In this document: piece by piece, positions 26,670-36,449 of the stretch
Position numbering within the stretch: position 1 is the stretch's first letter
Layout of the letters: the number at the start of each line of letters is the position of its first letter
Assembly (NCBI RefSeq): GCF_001625445.1
Contig: NZ_LWHG01000033.1
Location: forward strand, 123,800 to 187,799
Source of the DNA: Haladaptatus sp. R4
GTDB taxonomy: Archaea > Halobacteriota > Halobacteria > Halobacteriales > Haladaptataceae
Direction: 5' to 3'
DNA: 64,000 bases
Made by a program: the position numbers and the translations under genes
Notes under the pieces: generated by a model
What the model was told of the DNA's origin: nothing
Seen by the model: only the letters and a program-made list of their open reading frames with translations
Database searches by the model: none

Positions 26670-27795
26670 ATGAGATTTCGACACGCCATCAGTAGTTCAC
26701 TAGTCGTTGTTGGGCTTACAGCTGCGATTACCCCGGTTGCTGCCCATTCGGGAACGACGCACGCAGAAACGCCACATGAGATACTCTTTTTTGCCTTCAT
26801 CGGTGGGATCTGTGCAATAATTAGTGCGGGTCTGGCCATGCACCGCGATATTTTACCGCATCCACTCATTGGAATACTTCTCACGGGAGGTGCTATTACT
26901 GCCGTCTTTGGGGGGGATCGGCCTCGTCGAAATCCAGGTTGTCGGTCAAACGCCACCGACACTTACCGCGTTCTATCCCGTTTTGACCCTTCTCCTGGCT
27001 GGAATCCTTGCTATCGGCGGATTCCTTTTCATTCGATTCAAATATCCGATGAAGCCTCAGTACGCATTGCTCTGTGTGTTGCTAGCAGGATGGATTGGAT
27101 ATCCCACGGTGATGCCGAATCAAGGATACTACAATCCACTCGGATATGGTCTTGTTTTGACCCTCCCGTTCCTCATCGCGTATCTCATTTGGACTGAAGC
27201 GCGGGGTGTCCTCCAGAGTCTCCGGTTACAAACGATACCGAAGGTAGTTGGAATAGGAGCTGGATTGCTAATGAGTATCTTCTTTGCATTCTCCGCGGGG
27301 ACGATGAGCTTCAATCCTGATTCGGGGGTTAACGCACCAACGGAGGCGTTTTTCATTCCTTACCAGGTGGCGAGCCCATTGGTTGTCTGGCCTGCGGTTG
27401 AATGGTACTTCCCGTCGATTCCCTTTACTGGCTATCTCTCGGTTGGTACCTTGGTGCTGATGCTTATTTTGGGAGGGTTGATTGGTTTAAACGTCGCTGT
27501 GGTGGTTCAGCAATGGAGTACCGCAGGCTCTGTGGCTGGCAAACAGCTCTTTTCGGGGTCGCTCGCTGCATCTGGAGCGACCGCGTGTTGTTGCTGTGCG
27601 CCAGCCTTCTATGGCGTTCTTAGTGTGCTGTTCGGTACAGCTGTCACTCCGGTTTACTGGTCGTTCATGATCCCGTCGTCTCCGGTCGGCAGTACATTCT
27701 TTGCGGCGAGCGTTCTCCTCCTTCTTGGGAGTTTTCTCCAGTCAACAGGCGTGTCTCAGAGTACGGCGAATTCGTCGATAACTCCCGCAAATTGA
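26670..27795 (+). pseudogene. Membrane protein with Cys-rich CCCC motif, frameshifted in a G7 tract
   Basis: The N-terminus has a signal-like segment ending TPVAAHSGTTHAE and a second helix up to AITAVFGG. At 26911-26917 a run of seven G shifts the frame. With six G it reads AVFGGIGLVEIQVVGQ and continues for about 290 residues with six or seven membrane segments. Near the end lies ATACCCCAPAFYG, a likely metal or redox Cys cluster. Its place between a CDF gene and a halocyanin suggests a role in metal or copper-protein assembly. It may be expressed only if the tract slips or the base is an artefact. Confidence 0.7.
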
Positions 27796-27969
27796 GTGAA
27801 CTGCTCGTAGAATCACATTCACAACAGGGGCAAAAACCATGACTGCCTTTCAGCGTGAACTCTTTCCGCAATTCCAACATCGGATAATACCGTCTCATTC
27901 ATAATTAATATCTGATTATGAGTGGCCGAAACTTATCTACGGATCGGTACGCCATTGGCATATCCAGCA

Positions 27970-28431
27970 ATGCCCAAGACAAGTCGTCGGTCCCGACGAG
28001 CCGTTCTGCTCTCCAGTGGTACCATCGCGATAACTGCCCTCGCGGGTTGTACGGGTGGATCGAAGGAGAATAAGAAAGAGAATTCAGAAAAGAACGGTGG
28101 TAGTGGTAGTCAAAAAGAAATCCAACTTGGTGCAAAGAAGGAGGGTTGGATGGGTCGTGCACCTGATTCAATCAAGGGTAAGAAGAACCCAACCCTCTCG
28201 TTGGAACCGGGTCAAAAGTACAAGCTCACCTGGAAGAACCTCGATGGTCTCGAACACGAACTCATGCTCTTAGATAAAAACGGCGAAGAACTCAAAAAGA
28301 GCGATGATGGCGAAGAGAAAGGCAAGACGGTTACAATGACGTTTACGGCATCGAAAAAGATGGCGAAGTATAAGTGTGAATATCATCCGAAAACGATGCG
28401 CGGTGAGATCAAACTCACGAATAGTAAGTAG
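27970..28431 (+). CDS. Halocyanin-like copper lipoprotein (cupredoxin)
   Basis: A 153-residue protein starting MPKTSRRSRRAVLLSSG, a twin-arginine signal followed by lipobox LAGC (Cys about 30), so membrane-anchored outside the cell. A Ser/Gly/Lys-rich linker precedes a cupredoxin fold. Copper ligands are visible as His in LEHELML and Cys, His, Met in KCEYHPKTM. It resembles the MCO-linked copy at 28459 and the Met-rich copy at 42094. It is unusually Lys-rich for a haloarchaeon. Confidence 0.82.
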   Translation: MPKTSRRSRRAVLLSSGTIAITALAGCTGGSKENKKENSEKNGGSGSQKEIQLGAKKEGWMGRAPDSIKGKKNPTLSLEPGQKYKLTWKNLDGLEHELMLLDKNGEELKKSDDGEEKGKTVTMTFTASKKMAKYKCEYHPKTMRGEIKLTNSK

Positions 28432-28458
28432 CTAAATCAAGCGAGTACTTGTCTCGCT

Positions 28459-28831
28459 CTACTGTTTGTCCTTCCCCTTCATCGTCGTTGGATGGTATTT
28501 GCACCGGTATCGCTTCATTTTCGGCGTTGCAGTGAACGTGACTGATTTCGTCCCCCCGTTCTTCACCATCCTTTGTCTGTTCAAGGATATTCCCATTGGC
28601 ATCAAGAATCTGGAGCCGGTGTTCGACCCCATCGAGATCGGTCCACGATATTTTGTACTTTGTCCCTGGTTTGAGCGTTAGTGTGGTATTCTTCTTGCCT
28701 TGTATCGAACTAGGTGACCGTCCCACCCAGCCAGGAACCTTTCCTCCGAGACGAATTTCGGTTTGATTCTGTGTGCTTGTCAGCCCTTGCTGGATTTTGG
28801 GTTGTGCAGTCGTCGTAATCGATAGGGCCAT
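28459..28831 (-). pseudogene. Halocyanin-like protein, frameshifted in a G6 tract and N-terminally short
   Basis: It lies 55 bp after the multicopper oxidase on the same strand. The cupredoxin body is clear (WVGRSPSSIQGKKNTTLTLK, then DLDGVEHRLQILD). At 28552-28557 a run of six bases (G on the coding strand) breaks the frame. With five, it reads VTFTATPKMKRYRCKYHPTT and ends at 28459, restoring the Cys, His and Met ligands. The uncorrected frame runs to 28415 and would overlap the convergent halocyanin. The start MALSITTTAQ looks like the tail of a signal peptide whose RR part is lost. Confidence 0.7.
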
Positions 28832-28886
28832 TAGACGAGCTGTGGTGCGTTCCGCATCGCGATCGCCACGAATTGCTATGTAACCG

Positions 28887-30317
28887 TCATTTGATATATT
28901 CTACGACACGGGCCATCCCGGATTCTAGGTGATAGAGGTTGTGACAGTGGAACAGCCAGTTGCCGGGATTGTCCGCGAAAAAGTCGAACGTCACCGACCC
29001 CATGTGACCCGGCACGATAACCGTATCCTTCATTACGTCCGCGACCCGGAAGAAATGCCCGTGGAGGTGCATCGGATGAAGCACTGGACTTCGATTCGTC
29101 ATCTTCACGCGGACGTGTTCTCCTTCCCGGATCTGTAACGGATCAGCGTCGGGGTATGCTTGCCCATCGATGAGCCAGCCATACGAACCGCCCATCTCAG
29201 GCGATAGCGTCAGGTCGAACATCCGATCGGGACTTCCACGGAGTTGCTTCGGGAGCTGCTTTGCTCGCAGATCGCTATACTGGAGTGTCCGCCCCCACGA
29301 TTTGAGACCAGCTGGTGACCCCGACGTATTACCATACCGAAGGATTGCACGAGCCGGCTGTTCGTCGCCGTCGACTGCCTCCCCTCGTATTTCCCATGCA
29401 CCGGGATTCGTCGCTTCGACGATGGCATCGTAGCGTTCGCCCGCACCGAAAACGAACGAATCGACCGGGACGGTGTCAACGGGTCGCCCGTCAGTGTGCG
29501 ATATTCGTAGTTTGTGACCGGCAATACCGACACGGAACGCAGTCGCACTGCTGGAATTAATAAAGCGTAGGCGGACCCGTTCTCCCTCCTTGACGTCGAA
29601 TGTTGCGGGATCTTCCGGGAGACAACCGTTCACGAGCAAGCCAGCATACGATGGCCGTCGGTCACCCATCATACCATCCATTCCACCACCACCCATACCA
29701 CCCATTCCACCACCACCGCTCGACGATCCCTCAAGTGGTTCAGGTGCATGGGTGAGATAGTCGTCGAACACGACGATATATTCGTGGTCGTACTCGACAA
29801 GTGGCGACTTTTCTTCGATCACGAGCGGTGCATACAACCCGCGGTCGAGTTGGAGGCCAACGTGACTGTGGAAGAAGTACGTTCCCGCCGGTTCCGCCCG
29901 GAACTTGTACGAGAATGTTTCATCGGGCTGGATCGGCTGTTGGGTGACGTTCGGCACACCATCCATACTGTTGGGGACCGGAAGGCCATGCCAGTGGACC
30001 GTGGTTTCTGTGGGGAGACGGTTCTGCAAGTCGACGCGAACGATGTCGCCTTCGGTGGCACGGAGTTCGCTGCCGGGGAATAACCCGTTGTATAGCCAGT
30101 TCTGTGCCGACGAAGAGGCCGGTGACACCGTTCCGGGAGATGCAGTCAGAGTTGTTTGCACGTCCGGGTTGCCCGACACCGTTGTCCGTGGGGCAACTGT
30201 CTTTTCGTTGTCGAGCGAGGGGGCGGAACTGGAGGTACAGCCGGCGAGGGAACCAATTCCTACGACACCGAGCCCACGGAGGAGGGCGCGTCGCGAGAGA
30301 CGTGAATCGTCCGTCAT
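28887..30317 (-). CDS. Multicopper oxidase (laccase-like), Tat lipoprotein
   Basis: A 476-residue enzyme. The Tat signal SRRALLRGLG and lipobox LAGC (Cys27) place it outside the membrane. The four copper motifs are complete: HWHG (108-111), HSH (150-152), HPMHLHGH and HCHNLYHLESGM near the C-terminus, giving type 1, 2 and 3 sites. A Gly/Met-rich insertion (about 198-215) may bind extra copper, as in CueO-like cuprous oxidases. It could oxidise Cu(I), Mn(II) or phenols; the copper-rich neighbourhood favours copper handling. Confidence 0.93.
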   Translation of the reverse strand: MTDDSRLSRRALLRGLGVVGIGSLAGCTSSSAPSLDNEKTVAPRTTVSGNPDVQTTLTASPGTVSPASSSAQNWLYNGLFPGSELRATEGDIVRVDLQNRLPTETTVHWHGLPVPNSMDGVPNVTQQPIQPDETFSYKFRAEPAGTYFFHSHVGLQLDRGLYAPLVIEEKSPLVEYDHEYIVVFDDYLTHAPEPLEGSSSGGGGMGGMGGGGMDGMMGDRRPSYAGLLVNGCLPEDPATFDVKEGERVRLRFINSSSATAFRVGIAGHKLRISHTDGRPVDTVPVDSFVFGAGERYDAIVEATNPGAWEIRGEAVDGDEQPARAILRYGNTSGSPAGLKSWGRTLQYSDLRAKQLPKQLRGSPDRMFDLTLSPEMGGSYGWLIDGQAYPDADPLQIREGEHVRVKMTNRSPVLHPMHLHGHFFRVADVMKDTVIVPGHMGSVTFDFFADNPGNWLFHCHNLYHLESGMARVVEYIK

Positions 30318-30485
30318 TGATCAGCGTACGAACTGAAGCATAATAAGGGGCAGTATTGGGGATATCATGAAAGGTTCTGAAAGAAGGCCTAAATGTGAAC
30401 TAGGGGATATTTATGCGGTCACCGCAGAGAACGGGACCGACCGGATCTGGTCAAACCAAGTGCCAATCACCAGCAGGATAACTCG

Positions 30486-30883
30486 TCAGTACTCGGCAGT
30501 GGCCACATCTAACACACGGTCAAATCGATCGCGAACGTCTTCGGCGATATCGTCGAGGGCTGGGTTCTCGACGACGCTCAGCAGAGTATTGGGGTCAACG
30601 GCGCTAACGACCACATCGCTGTCGTCCTTGTAGACGACGACGTTACAGGGCAGCAATGCGCCAAGATCGCGTTCGGCGTCCAGTCCTTGCTCGGCTAGTG
30701 GTGGGTTACACGCGCCGAGGATGCGGTACTCCGGATATCCCTCGAGGTCGAATTTTTCTTCGAGTTTCGCTTGTAGGTTGATGTCGCTCAGCACGCCGAA
30801 CTCCTTGGCTTCTAGTGCGTTGACGGTCGAGTCGATAACATCTTGAAACGGACCATCGAGTCAGGGGTCATCGTGTAACTCAT
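30486..30883 (-). pseudogene. DUF302 protein, frameshifted near the N-terminus
   Basis: The start MSYTMT (30883) and the body FQDVIDSTVNALEAKEFGVL, then DINLQAKLEEKFDL, match DUF302, but they are in different frames. A single-base loss near 30857-30863 explains it. From 30794 on, the frame 30486-30794 is intact, with the conserved ILGACNPPLA and GALLPCNVVVY. DUF302 proteins are small, often copper- or sulfur-linked, of unknown role. Confidence 0.75.
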
Positions 30884-31071
30884 AACCATCTCACGGTTCG
30901 TCCGCCGATAATATTGTGTTTAAGGCACAATCGTGATGGCTGCGAATATGTATTTGAAACGCCATGATAAAATTGCAACGTGCGACGAAGTTACGTTCTC
31001 ATGGGACAAGAATCAGCAACTCGATATAATTCATCAGTCGTTGTAGTACTAGATGTAAGGGTGAACTAAAC

Positions 31072-31431
31072 ATGACTCTCGCACACCGACTCGAAACAAG
31101 AACTGCGACGCTGGCCACTCTCGCGACGACGCTCCTCACAACGACGACAGGAACGGTCGTCGCTCACACCAACGGGGCTATCGGCGGCGCCCACTCGTGG
31201 GGCGGTCACATGTGGGGTGACGGCTGGATGGTTGGTCCCGAGTGGATGGGTCTTTGGGGACTCCTTTGGATGGGCGTCTTCATTGCGATACCTCTTGCAC
31301 TCGTGTACCTCGCTACGCGCCGCGAGACCGAGCGCAAAACAGACTCCGCAGCGGCGGTACTTCGAGAGCGATACGCCCGCGGCGAGATCGACGACGATGA
31401 GTTCGAACTGCTACGAGCGAAACTCTCGTAG
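31072..31431 (+). CDS. SHOCT-domain membrane protein 1
   Basis: A 119-residue protein with an N-terminal segment, a Trp/Gly/His-rich stretch (SWGGHMWGDGWMVGPEWMG, about 43-61), one membrane helix (WMGVFIAIPLALVYLA) and a C-terminal SHOCT motif (VLRERYARGEIDDDEFELL, about 98-116). The His/Met/Trp stretch outside the membrane could touch metal. Confidence 0.82.
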   Translation: MTLAHRLETRTATLATLATTLLTTTTGTVVAHTNGAIGGAHSWGGHMWGDGWMVGPEWMGLWGLLWMGVFIAIPLALVYLATRRETERKTDSAAAVLRERYARGEIDDDEFELLRAKLS

Positions 31432-31714
31432 CTCAGCCTGTTATTTCGACCGCGGGGCTTGTTCCAGCGGACAGTGATGCGTTACCCCTCGTGACCAGTA
31501 GGTCGTGGTTGATTCCAAAAGGAGCAGTACCCGAAAATGAAGACGCCCCCACACGCCTGCGCTTCCATTACTACCTGAATAAAACTGATTCGACTTCGAC
31601 ACCATCGAATCGGATTCAAGTGCAATTCTAACCGGTGTAGTGGTTTCGACCCATTCAGTCACAAAAATTCTTTGTCGGTCGGCGATATGCTGAAGATGAG
31701 ATATCAGTAGAGGC

Positions 31715-33037
31715 TTAGTCCGCTGGCTGGGTGTGTTCGCCGTGTTCTTCCGTGGATTCGGACCGGTGGAGCCAGTAGAGGAACAGGAAGAATCCAGTCG
31801 CCAGTACGTTCAGCACCATTTTGTAGTTCATCTCGATTTTGACCTCGGCGATTTTGGCGGTCGAGGGGTCCGGGATAAGCCCGGCACCGAGGAACAGAAA
31901 GTGAATGACAAACCCAGTGAAGACTGCTGCGACGAAAATCATCCCCGAGAGGATGGCCGCGAACTTCGCTCCGTAGTATTCCCGATAGGCGTCCATTATT
32001 GGTGGGACGATGAGGTCTGCGTAGATGTAACTCAGGACGCTCCCGAATGGGAGACCATTCGTCCAGAGGACGGTACCGAACGGAACGTTTCCAACCGAAC
32101 ACACGAAGGTAGCGACACCGATGACAGCACCGACCACTGCGGTCCAGAAGATGTACACCGGCACGCCGAATATCGGTCCGGAAAAGACCGACGTCCAGAC
32201 TTGCTTGGGAATGAATCCGGCGATAAGACCGGCGAAGATGAATCCGATGGCGATTTCGTCCCAGAGCATCCCCCACTCTTTCCACTGTTTGTCGGCAAGC
32301 GCCTTCCATCCGGAGAGCGACGTCGCCTGCTCGCGGATAGTCGTATTGACTTCTTCGGGATCGAAACTCTCCTTACACGACTGCGAGCAGAAATAGTAGG
32401 TTTGCCCGTCGTGTTCGGTCGAATAGTCGGTCTCCTCTGGGTTGACGTCCATTCCACAGACCGGATCTTGTACAGTTGGACTTCCTTCGTCGAGGACGTT
32501 CTGTCGGGCTTGATCGAGAACCTCGTCTGGCACGAGATAGATGAATCCGAAGGCCATCAGCCCGATGAGCATGAACCCACCGATGATGTCCGCCGCGAGG
32601 AACTGCCACCCGAGAAGGATCCAAATGACTGCGCCGATCTCGATGACGAGGTTCGTCGATGCAAACATGAACGCGCCGATGGTGGCCGCTGCAGAGCCAC
32701 CTTTTTTGAACAAGTTCTTCGCCGTGGCGATGGCGCTATAGGAACACGACGAGGAGATGAACCCAAAGAGCGACCCGTAGCCAATCTCACGTAGGCCATT
32801 GCCCTCTAGTAGGTCTGCGACTTCTTCGTCTGACGTCCACGCCTCAACGCCTCCTGCAATGGCGAAGCCGATCACGAGCGCCCACCAAGTGATCCATGCC
32901 ATGGCGACAGTCGTCGTCGCCGCATGTTTCGTACTCTCCACGAAGAACGTTCCCAACGGCTTCGAAGTTGTGAATACTCCGATACCGATGGTCACGAGAG
33001 CGATAGCGACAAGGATCGCATATTCTTTTTTCTCCAT
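31715..33037 (-). CDS. DUF318/ArsP-like permease with inserted YHS domain
   Basis: A 440-residue protein with two blocks of four membrane segments. Each block has the family repeat: SLFGFISSSCSYSAIATAK (first) and ATFVCSVGNVPFGTVLW (second). Between them (about 195-235) lies a YHS metal domain, PVCGMDVNPEETDYSTEHDG, then FCSQSCKESF, with the four Cys of a metal site. The permease family includes organoarsenical exporters; here the YHS and context point to copper or a related metal. The start at MEKKEYAIL (33037) is preferred to 33172. Confidence 0.85.
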   Translation of the reverse strand: MEKKEYAILVAIALVTIGIGVFTTSKPLGTFFVESTKHAATTTVAMAWITWWALVIGFAIAGGVEAWTSDEEVADLLEGNGLREIGYGSLFGFISSSCSYSAIATAKNLFKKGGSAAATIGAFMFASTNLVIEIGAVIWILLGWQFLAADIIGGFMLIGLMAFGFIYLVPDEVLDQARQNVLDEGSPTVQDPVCGMDVNPEETDYSTEHDGQTYYFCSQSCKESFDPEEVNTTIREQATSLSGWKALADKQWKEWGMLWDEIAIGFIFAGLIAGFIPKQVWTSVFSGPIFGVPVYIFWTAVVGAVIGVATFVCSVGNVPFGTVLWTNGLPFGSVLSYIYADLIVPPIMDAYREYYGAKFAAILSGMIFVAAVFTGFVIHFLFLGAGLIPDPSTAKIAEVKIEMNYKMVLNVLATGFFLFLYWLHRSESTEEHGEHTQPAD

Positions 33038-33307
33038 ACAAAGCACTACGGGAGTCCCACCTAATCGTGTTCTGTCTAATACATTGGTGGTGAAAACGGA
33101 CGAATAAACCCATCCACTAACTATGTAGTGGATCCTACTTTGTTTTCCAAAGCGTGGGTGGATTTGACCCACGTTTCCACGGGGACCAATGCTGATTATT
33201 CGGCAAAATAATCCACTCAGAAGCCCAATTACGGCAATTTCAAAGACTTCGAGTTCGAACGAAGAATCCTAGGCAGAGAAACCCCAATACTGCCGTATCC
33301 GAGTCAC

Positions 33308-33405
33308 AATCATCCCTATCTGTGTGTGAGGACAGTTTCTCTCGTGAACTCTATTCTTCTTCGGTGACGACAACGTCCAAACCATACTATCTGCCTACAT
33401 TGATG
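33308..33405 (+). pseudogene. Relic of the HTH gene at 34433
   Basis: About 85 bp match 34419-34505, including the GTGTGTGAGGACAGTT start region. Codons for VCEDSFSREL, then after a shift GDDNVQTILSAYIDA, are recognisable. No complete frame remains. The rest of 33038-33494 shows nothing. Confidence 0.6.
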
Positions 33406-33494
33406 CCCGTTATCAAGGAGAAATCGTTTGCATTTTCAGAGGGCTCTCGGCAGTAACATTCGTTGAAAAATTCTCAAACTAGATACTATTTGAC

Positions 33495-33854
33495 TCATTC
33501 CCGATTGTTGTTTTCCCTCTGCAGGCGGTTACGGCGCGTATCGAATTCTTCTTCGGATAGGTCACCCCGAGCGTATGCTAATCGGAGTTCTTCGAGTGCT
33601 GGGTCAGCTCTCAAGTTATCTCCTTTAAAGGCACGATAGAGAAGATAACCACCTCCGAGCAGAATAATCAGTGGAATGAGCATCATGACCCATCCCCAGA
33701 TCGGAGTGACTCGACCTCCATATCCTGGGCCCATCATCCACCCACCCATTAGCGGGAATGCGAACAGCATCATCACCACTGGGATGAGAAGAATGATCGC
33801 GAGAACGATGAGGACGATTCGAACGACCGAACCACTTTGATCTGCTGTGGTCAT
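33495..33854 (-). CDS. SHOCT-domain membrane protein 2
   Basis: A 119-residue protein with two membrane helices (IVLIVLAIILLIPVVMMLF and WGWVMMLIPLIILLGGGYLL) joined by a Met/Gly loop, and a C-terminal SHOCT motif (LEELRLAYARGDLSEEEFDT). It parallels the protein at 31072. Confidence 0.82.
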   Translation of the reverse strand: MTTADQSGSVVRIVLIVLAIILLIPVVMMLFAFPLMGGWMMGPGYGGRVTPIWGWVMMLIPLIILLGGGYLLYRAFKGDNLRADPALEELRLAYARGDLSEEEFDTRRNRLQRENNNRE

Positions 33855-34002
33855 AGGTCCACATAGGTTCTATAATCACTTACAAATTCTCTCGATGGCG
33901 AGCGGACCGATATGATATATATTTAAAAATAAGAGGGGGAAAAGAGTGAGCCTCGGAGGAGCTAGTATAATTGGTTCACAACGCGTGCGACGAACGTTCC
34001 AC

Positions 34003-34275
34003 TCAAACCGAATCGTCGGGCTCGTGTTTGTCGGCCATCCGATCGGCTTCAGCCTCGTATCGTTCTTGCAGATCTGGATCATCAACGGCTTCGAGGTTGG
34101 TGGGTGAGACATCCTTCGCAGCAGTCACCGAATCCATGTCCACCGCTTGTGCAGCGAGTTCCCGCCGGAAGATCCGGTCGCCATCGGGGGTTGCGTACTT
34201 GAGGATGATGAGGTCACGATTGTTGTAGCCACGTTCGACGAGCCACACACGGATTTCCTCAGTTTCACTTGACAT
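34003..34275 (-). CDS. Conserved haloarchaeal protein of unknown function
   Basis: The start at MSSETEEIRVWLVERGYNNR (34275) gives 90 residues. It begins with alpha/beta (LIILKYATPDGDRIFRRELA) and has an acidic helical tail. The 117 upstream codons open in the frame are not supported. It lies divergent from the HTH/membrane pair. Confidence 0.68.
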   Translation of the reverse strand: MSSETEEIRVWLVERGYNNRDLIILKYATPDGDRIFRRELAAQAVDMDSVTAAKDVSPTNLEAVDDPDLQERYEAEADRMADKHEPDDSV

Positions 34276-34432
34276 AGTGTTAGTGATGGGAACCACGGTG
34301 TTAGGCAGTTCGGTAATCGTAGTGATCTTATAATTTACATCATATTGGCGGTTCATGACCTGTGGGTGATACAAATGGCGTTGAAAAGTGAAAACCCGTA
34401 CTGCTATAACCGAACCACAAACATCTCTGTCT

Positions 34433-34795
34433 GTGTGTGAGGACAGTTCCCCCCGTAAAATCCTATCCCTCCTGGGAGACGAACACGTCCAAACCATACT
34501 AGCGGTTACGAGTGAACAATCCATGTCCGCGAACGAACTGAGCGATACCTGTGGTATTTCACTACCTACTGTGTATAGACGCATCCAAGAACTGGTCGAA
34601 TACGACCTGCTTTCCGAACAGAACAAAATAGCACCCGACGGAAATCACTATAAGAAGTACGAAGCGGCAGTCGAGCGGATCGATGTACAACTGCAACAAG
34701 GAACGTTCGCCGTAAACATCGAAGAGCAGCCACCAACAGATGCACCGGATCGTTTCAATCGACTGTGGAGCGATATCCGGAGGGACGATTCATAA
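34433..34795 (+). CDS. ArsR-type winged-helix regulator
   Basis: GTG at 34433 is chosen because TATAA at 34404-34408 sits 27 bases before it, and because the duplicated relic at 33308 shares sequence from this point. The 120-residue product has a winged helix (KILSLLGDEHVQTILAVTSE, then LPTVYRRIQELVEYDLLSEQ). Its stop overlaps the next ATG (TAATG), so it is co-translated with a small membrane protein, a pairing common in haloarchaea. Confidence 0.78.
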   Translation: MCEDSSPRKILSLLGDEHVQTILAVTSEQSMSANELSDTCGISLPTVYRRIQELVEYDLLSEQNKIAPDGNHYKKYEAAVERIDVQLQQGTFAVNIEEQPPTDAPDRFNRLWSDIRRDDS

Positions 34796-35067
34796 TGCAC
34801 CAGGGTCTCATCGCAGCGAAAATTGTCGTTATGATACTTGGTGTTCTTATCGCGCTCCAAAGCTATCGCGCATATAGGCGATACGAGAACCAACCGATGC
34901 TCTTTCTCGCCATCGGATTTGTGATAATTAGTATTGGTGCCGTGATCGAAGGCATACTGTTCGATATCGTCAATATGTCGATTTTCTATTCGGGCTTGAT
35001 TCAGTCCATAATCGTCATTATCGGTATGGGATTTATCCTGTACTCTCTCTACTACCAACCCTCGTAG
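34795..35067 (+). CDS. Small three-helix membrane protein paired with the HTH gene
   Basis: A 90-residue protein with three membrane segments (LIAAKIVVMILGVLIALQSY, LFLAIGFVIISIGAVIEGIL and SIIVIIGMGFILYSLYY) and the YRAYRRYENQPM loop typical of the DUF7521-like partner of ArsR-type haloarchaeal regulators. It may be a membrane sensor or anchor for the regulator. 35068-35376 shows no gene. Confidence 0.75.
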   Translation: MHQGLIAAKIVVMILGVLIALQSYRAYRRYENQPMLFLAIGFVIISIGAVIEGILFDIVNMSIFYSGLIQSIIVIIGMGFILYSLYYQPS

Positions 35068-35376
35068 ATGTGTAGCATTTTTTTGACGACGTCCCCTCTT
35101 TCGTCGAACCGTCCCTCTAGCCGCTGTGAAACCGATATTTTCGATAGTAAACTTCGCTTATCGGACTTAAACGTACGGTCGATTTGAATGTACAATATTT
35201 CTAATTTTAATGTTGATATTAAACGTTTCGGTGATATTCGTTCTATGAAGTCACTCGTCGTGGATTATACATTTTCCCTTCGTTTGCCGCAGTGACGCAA
35301 CCGTATCATTGCGCGAGATACCCGTCATGGAGCGACAGTACTGCCAATCCGACGATAATCTCGACCGTGAGAAACT

Positions 35377-36435
35377 ATGGATTCCAATAAAAAATTCATC
35401 ACACGACGATCGGTTTTGGGAGGTACAGCCCTCACACTCACAAGTCTCGCAGGTTGTACGGGATTAGGTGGGTCATCAAACGAATCGACGACAACAACCG
35501 CATCTACAACGCGAACGACGACAAATCAGACCACGACACACCGTCGTACGACAACTACTTCGGAGACACAAACGGCAGAAACGACTGAAACGACTGACAC
35601 GACTGAAACAACCGAAACGACGACCAGAGAGAAACCGGGATACAAGGATTATCACTGGCACGGCGAGTTATTCTTCGAAATCGATGGGAAGCTCGTCGAT
35701 TTCACGCAGCCGAAATACTTCCTCGATAACATCGAAAAGCAACACCCTGAGACGGTGTATTTTCACTTCCACAAGTCCGCACACGGCCCGAACGAGTGGA
35801 GTAATGAGAAGAAAGTCATCACGCTCGAACGTGGTTTGAATCTCTTGCCGGGCATCTCATACAAAAAACAGGGTGGAAATCACGTCATCGGATATGACGG
35901 GACGACGTATCAGGATGGCCGCTCTGGAGTCGACATCACCATCCACGAGCGAACCGAGGAAATCGACCCGACGAAATACGAGGTCCAACACGCGGACCAG
36001 TACTGGGTCCACATCTCGACTGGACGTAAATCGGGCACCAGTGGTGATACGCGGTCAGGGCTGCTCATGTTCGACATTAATAATCGCCGGTTGGATTTCA
36101 CCGCATCGAAATACCAGCGTGCTGGAACGAAGCAATTCCAGTTTGCAAACAGCAACCCCCCGTACTACGGGTGGACGAACACGGGAGAGCCAATTACGCT
36201 CGCGGAGGTGTTCGACCAACTCCCGGATATTTCGTACTCGAATCGTGGTGGTCATACTATCAAATATTCCAGCAGTGACCGATACGATGGGATATATAAA
36301 TCACGGATGAGCGGAACGGAGATCAGCATTCGACAGCGCGCGACCGATATCGACCCAACCTCGTACCAGTTGCAGGATGGCGACATCCTTTGGGTCTACG
36401 TTCACACCGATGCTGCGCCGGATAACGAGCACTGA
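35377..36435 (+). CDS. Tat lipoprotein with Thr-rich linker and two tandem repeats
   Basis: A 352-residue protein. Signal TRRSVLGGTALTLTSLAGC (9-27) gives a lipidated Cys27. A Thr/Ser/Glu linker (about 35-85) follows, probably O-glycosylated. Two homologous units of about 130 residues come next: about 95-215 and 225-345. Each has FxI(D/N)..(L/R).DFTxxKY, then ITL...LP.ISY...GG, then SG.(D/E)I.I......IDPT.Y. Repeat one is rich in His (YHWHGE, YFHFHKSAHG). It lies 14 bp upstream of the carbamoyltransferase. No known domain was recognised. Confidence 0.75.
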   Translation: MDSNKKFITRRSVLGGTALTLTSLAGCTGLGGSSNESTTTTASTTRTTTNQTTTHRRTTTTSETQTAETTETTDTTETTETTTREKPGYKDYHWHGELFFEIDGKLVDFTQPKYFLDNIEKQHPETVYFHFHKSAHGPNEWSNEKKVITLERGLNLLPGISYKKQGGNHVIGYDGTTYQDGRSGVDITIHERTEEIDPTKYEVQHADQYWVHISTGRKSGTSGDTRSGLLMFDINNRRLDFTASKYQRAGTKQFQFANSNPPYYGWTNTGEPITLAEVFDQLPDISYSNRGGHTIKYSSSDRYDGIYKSRMSGTEISIRQRATDIDPTSYQLQDGDILWVYVHTDAAPDNEH

Positions 36436-36449
36436 GAAATTTAAACCAG

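Noticed and set aside
31733..32794. Long plus-strand frame opposite the YHS permease
   Set aside because: Antisense shadow of a clear eight-segment membrane protein gene.
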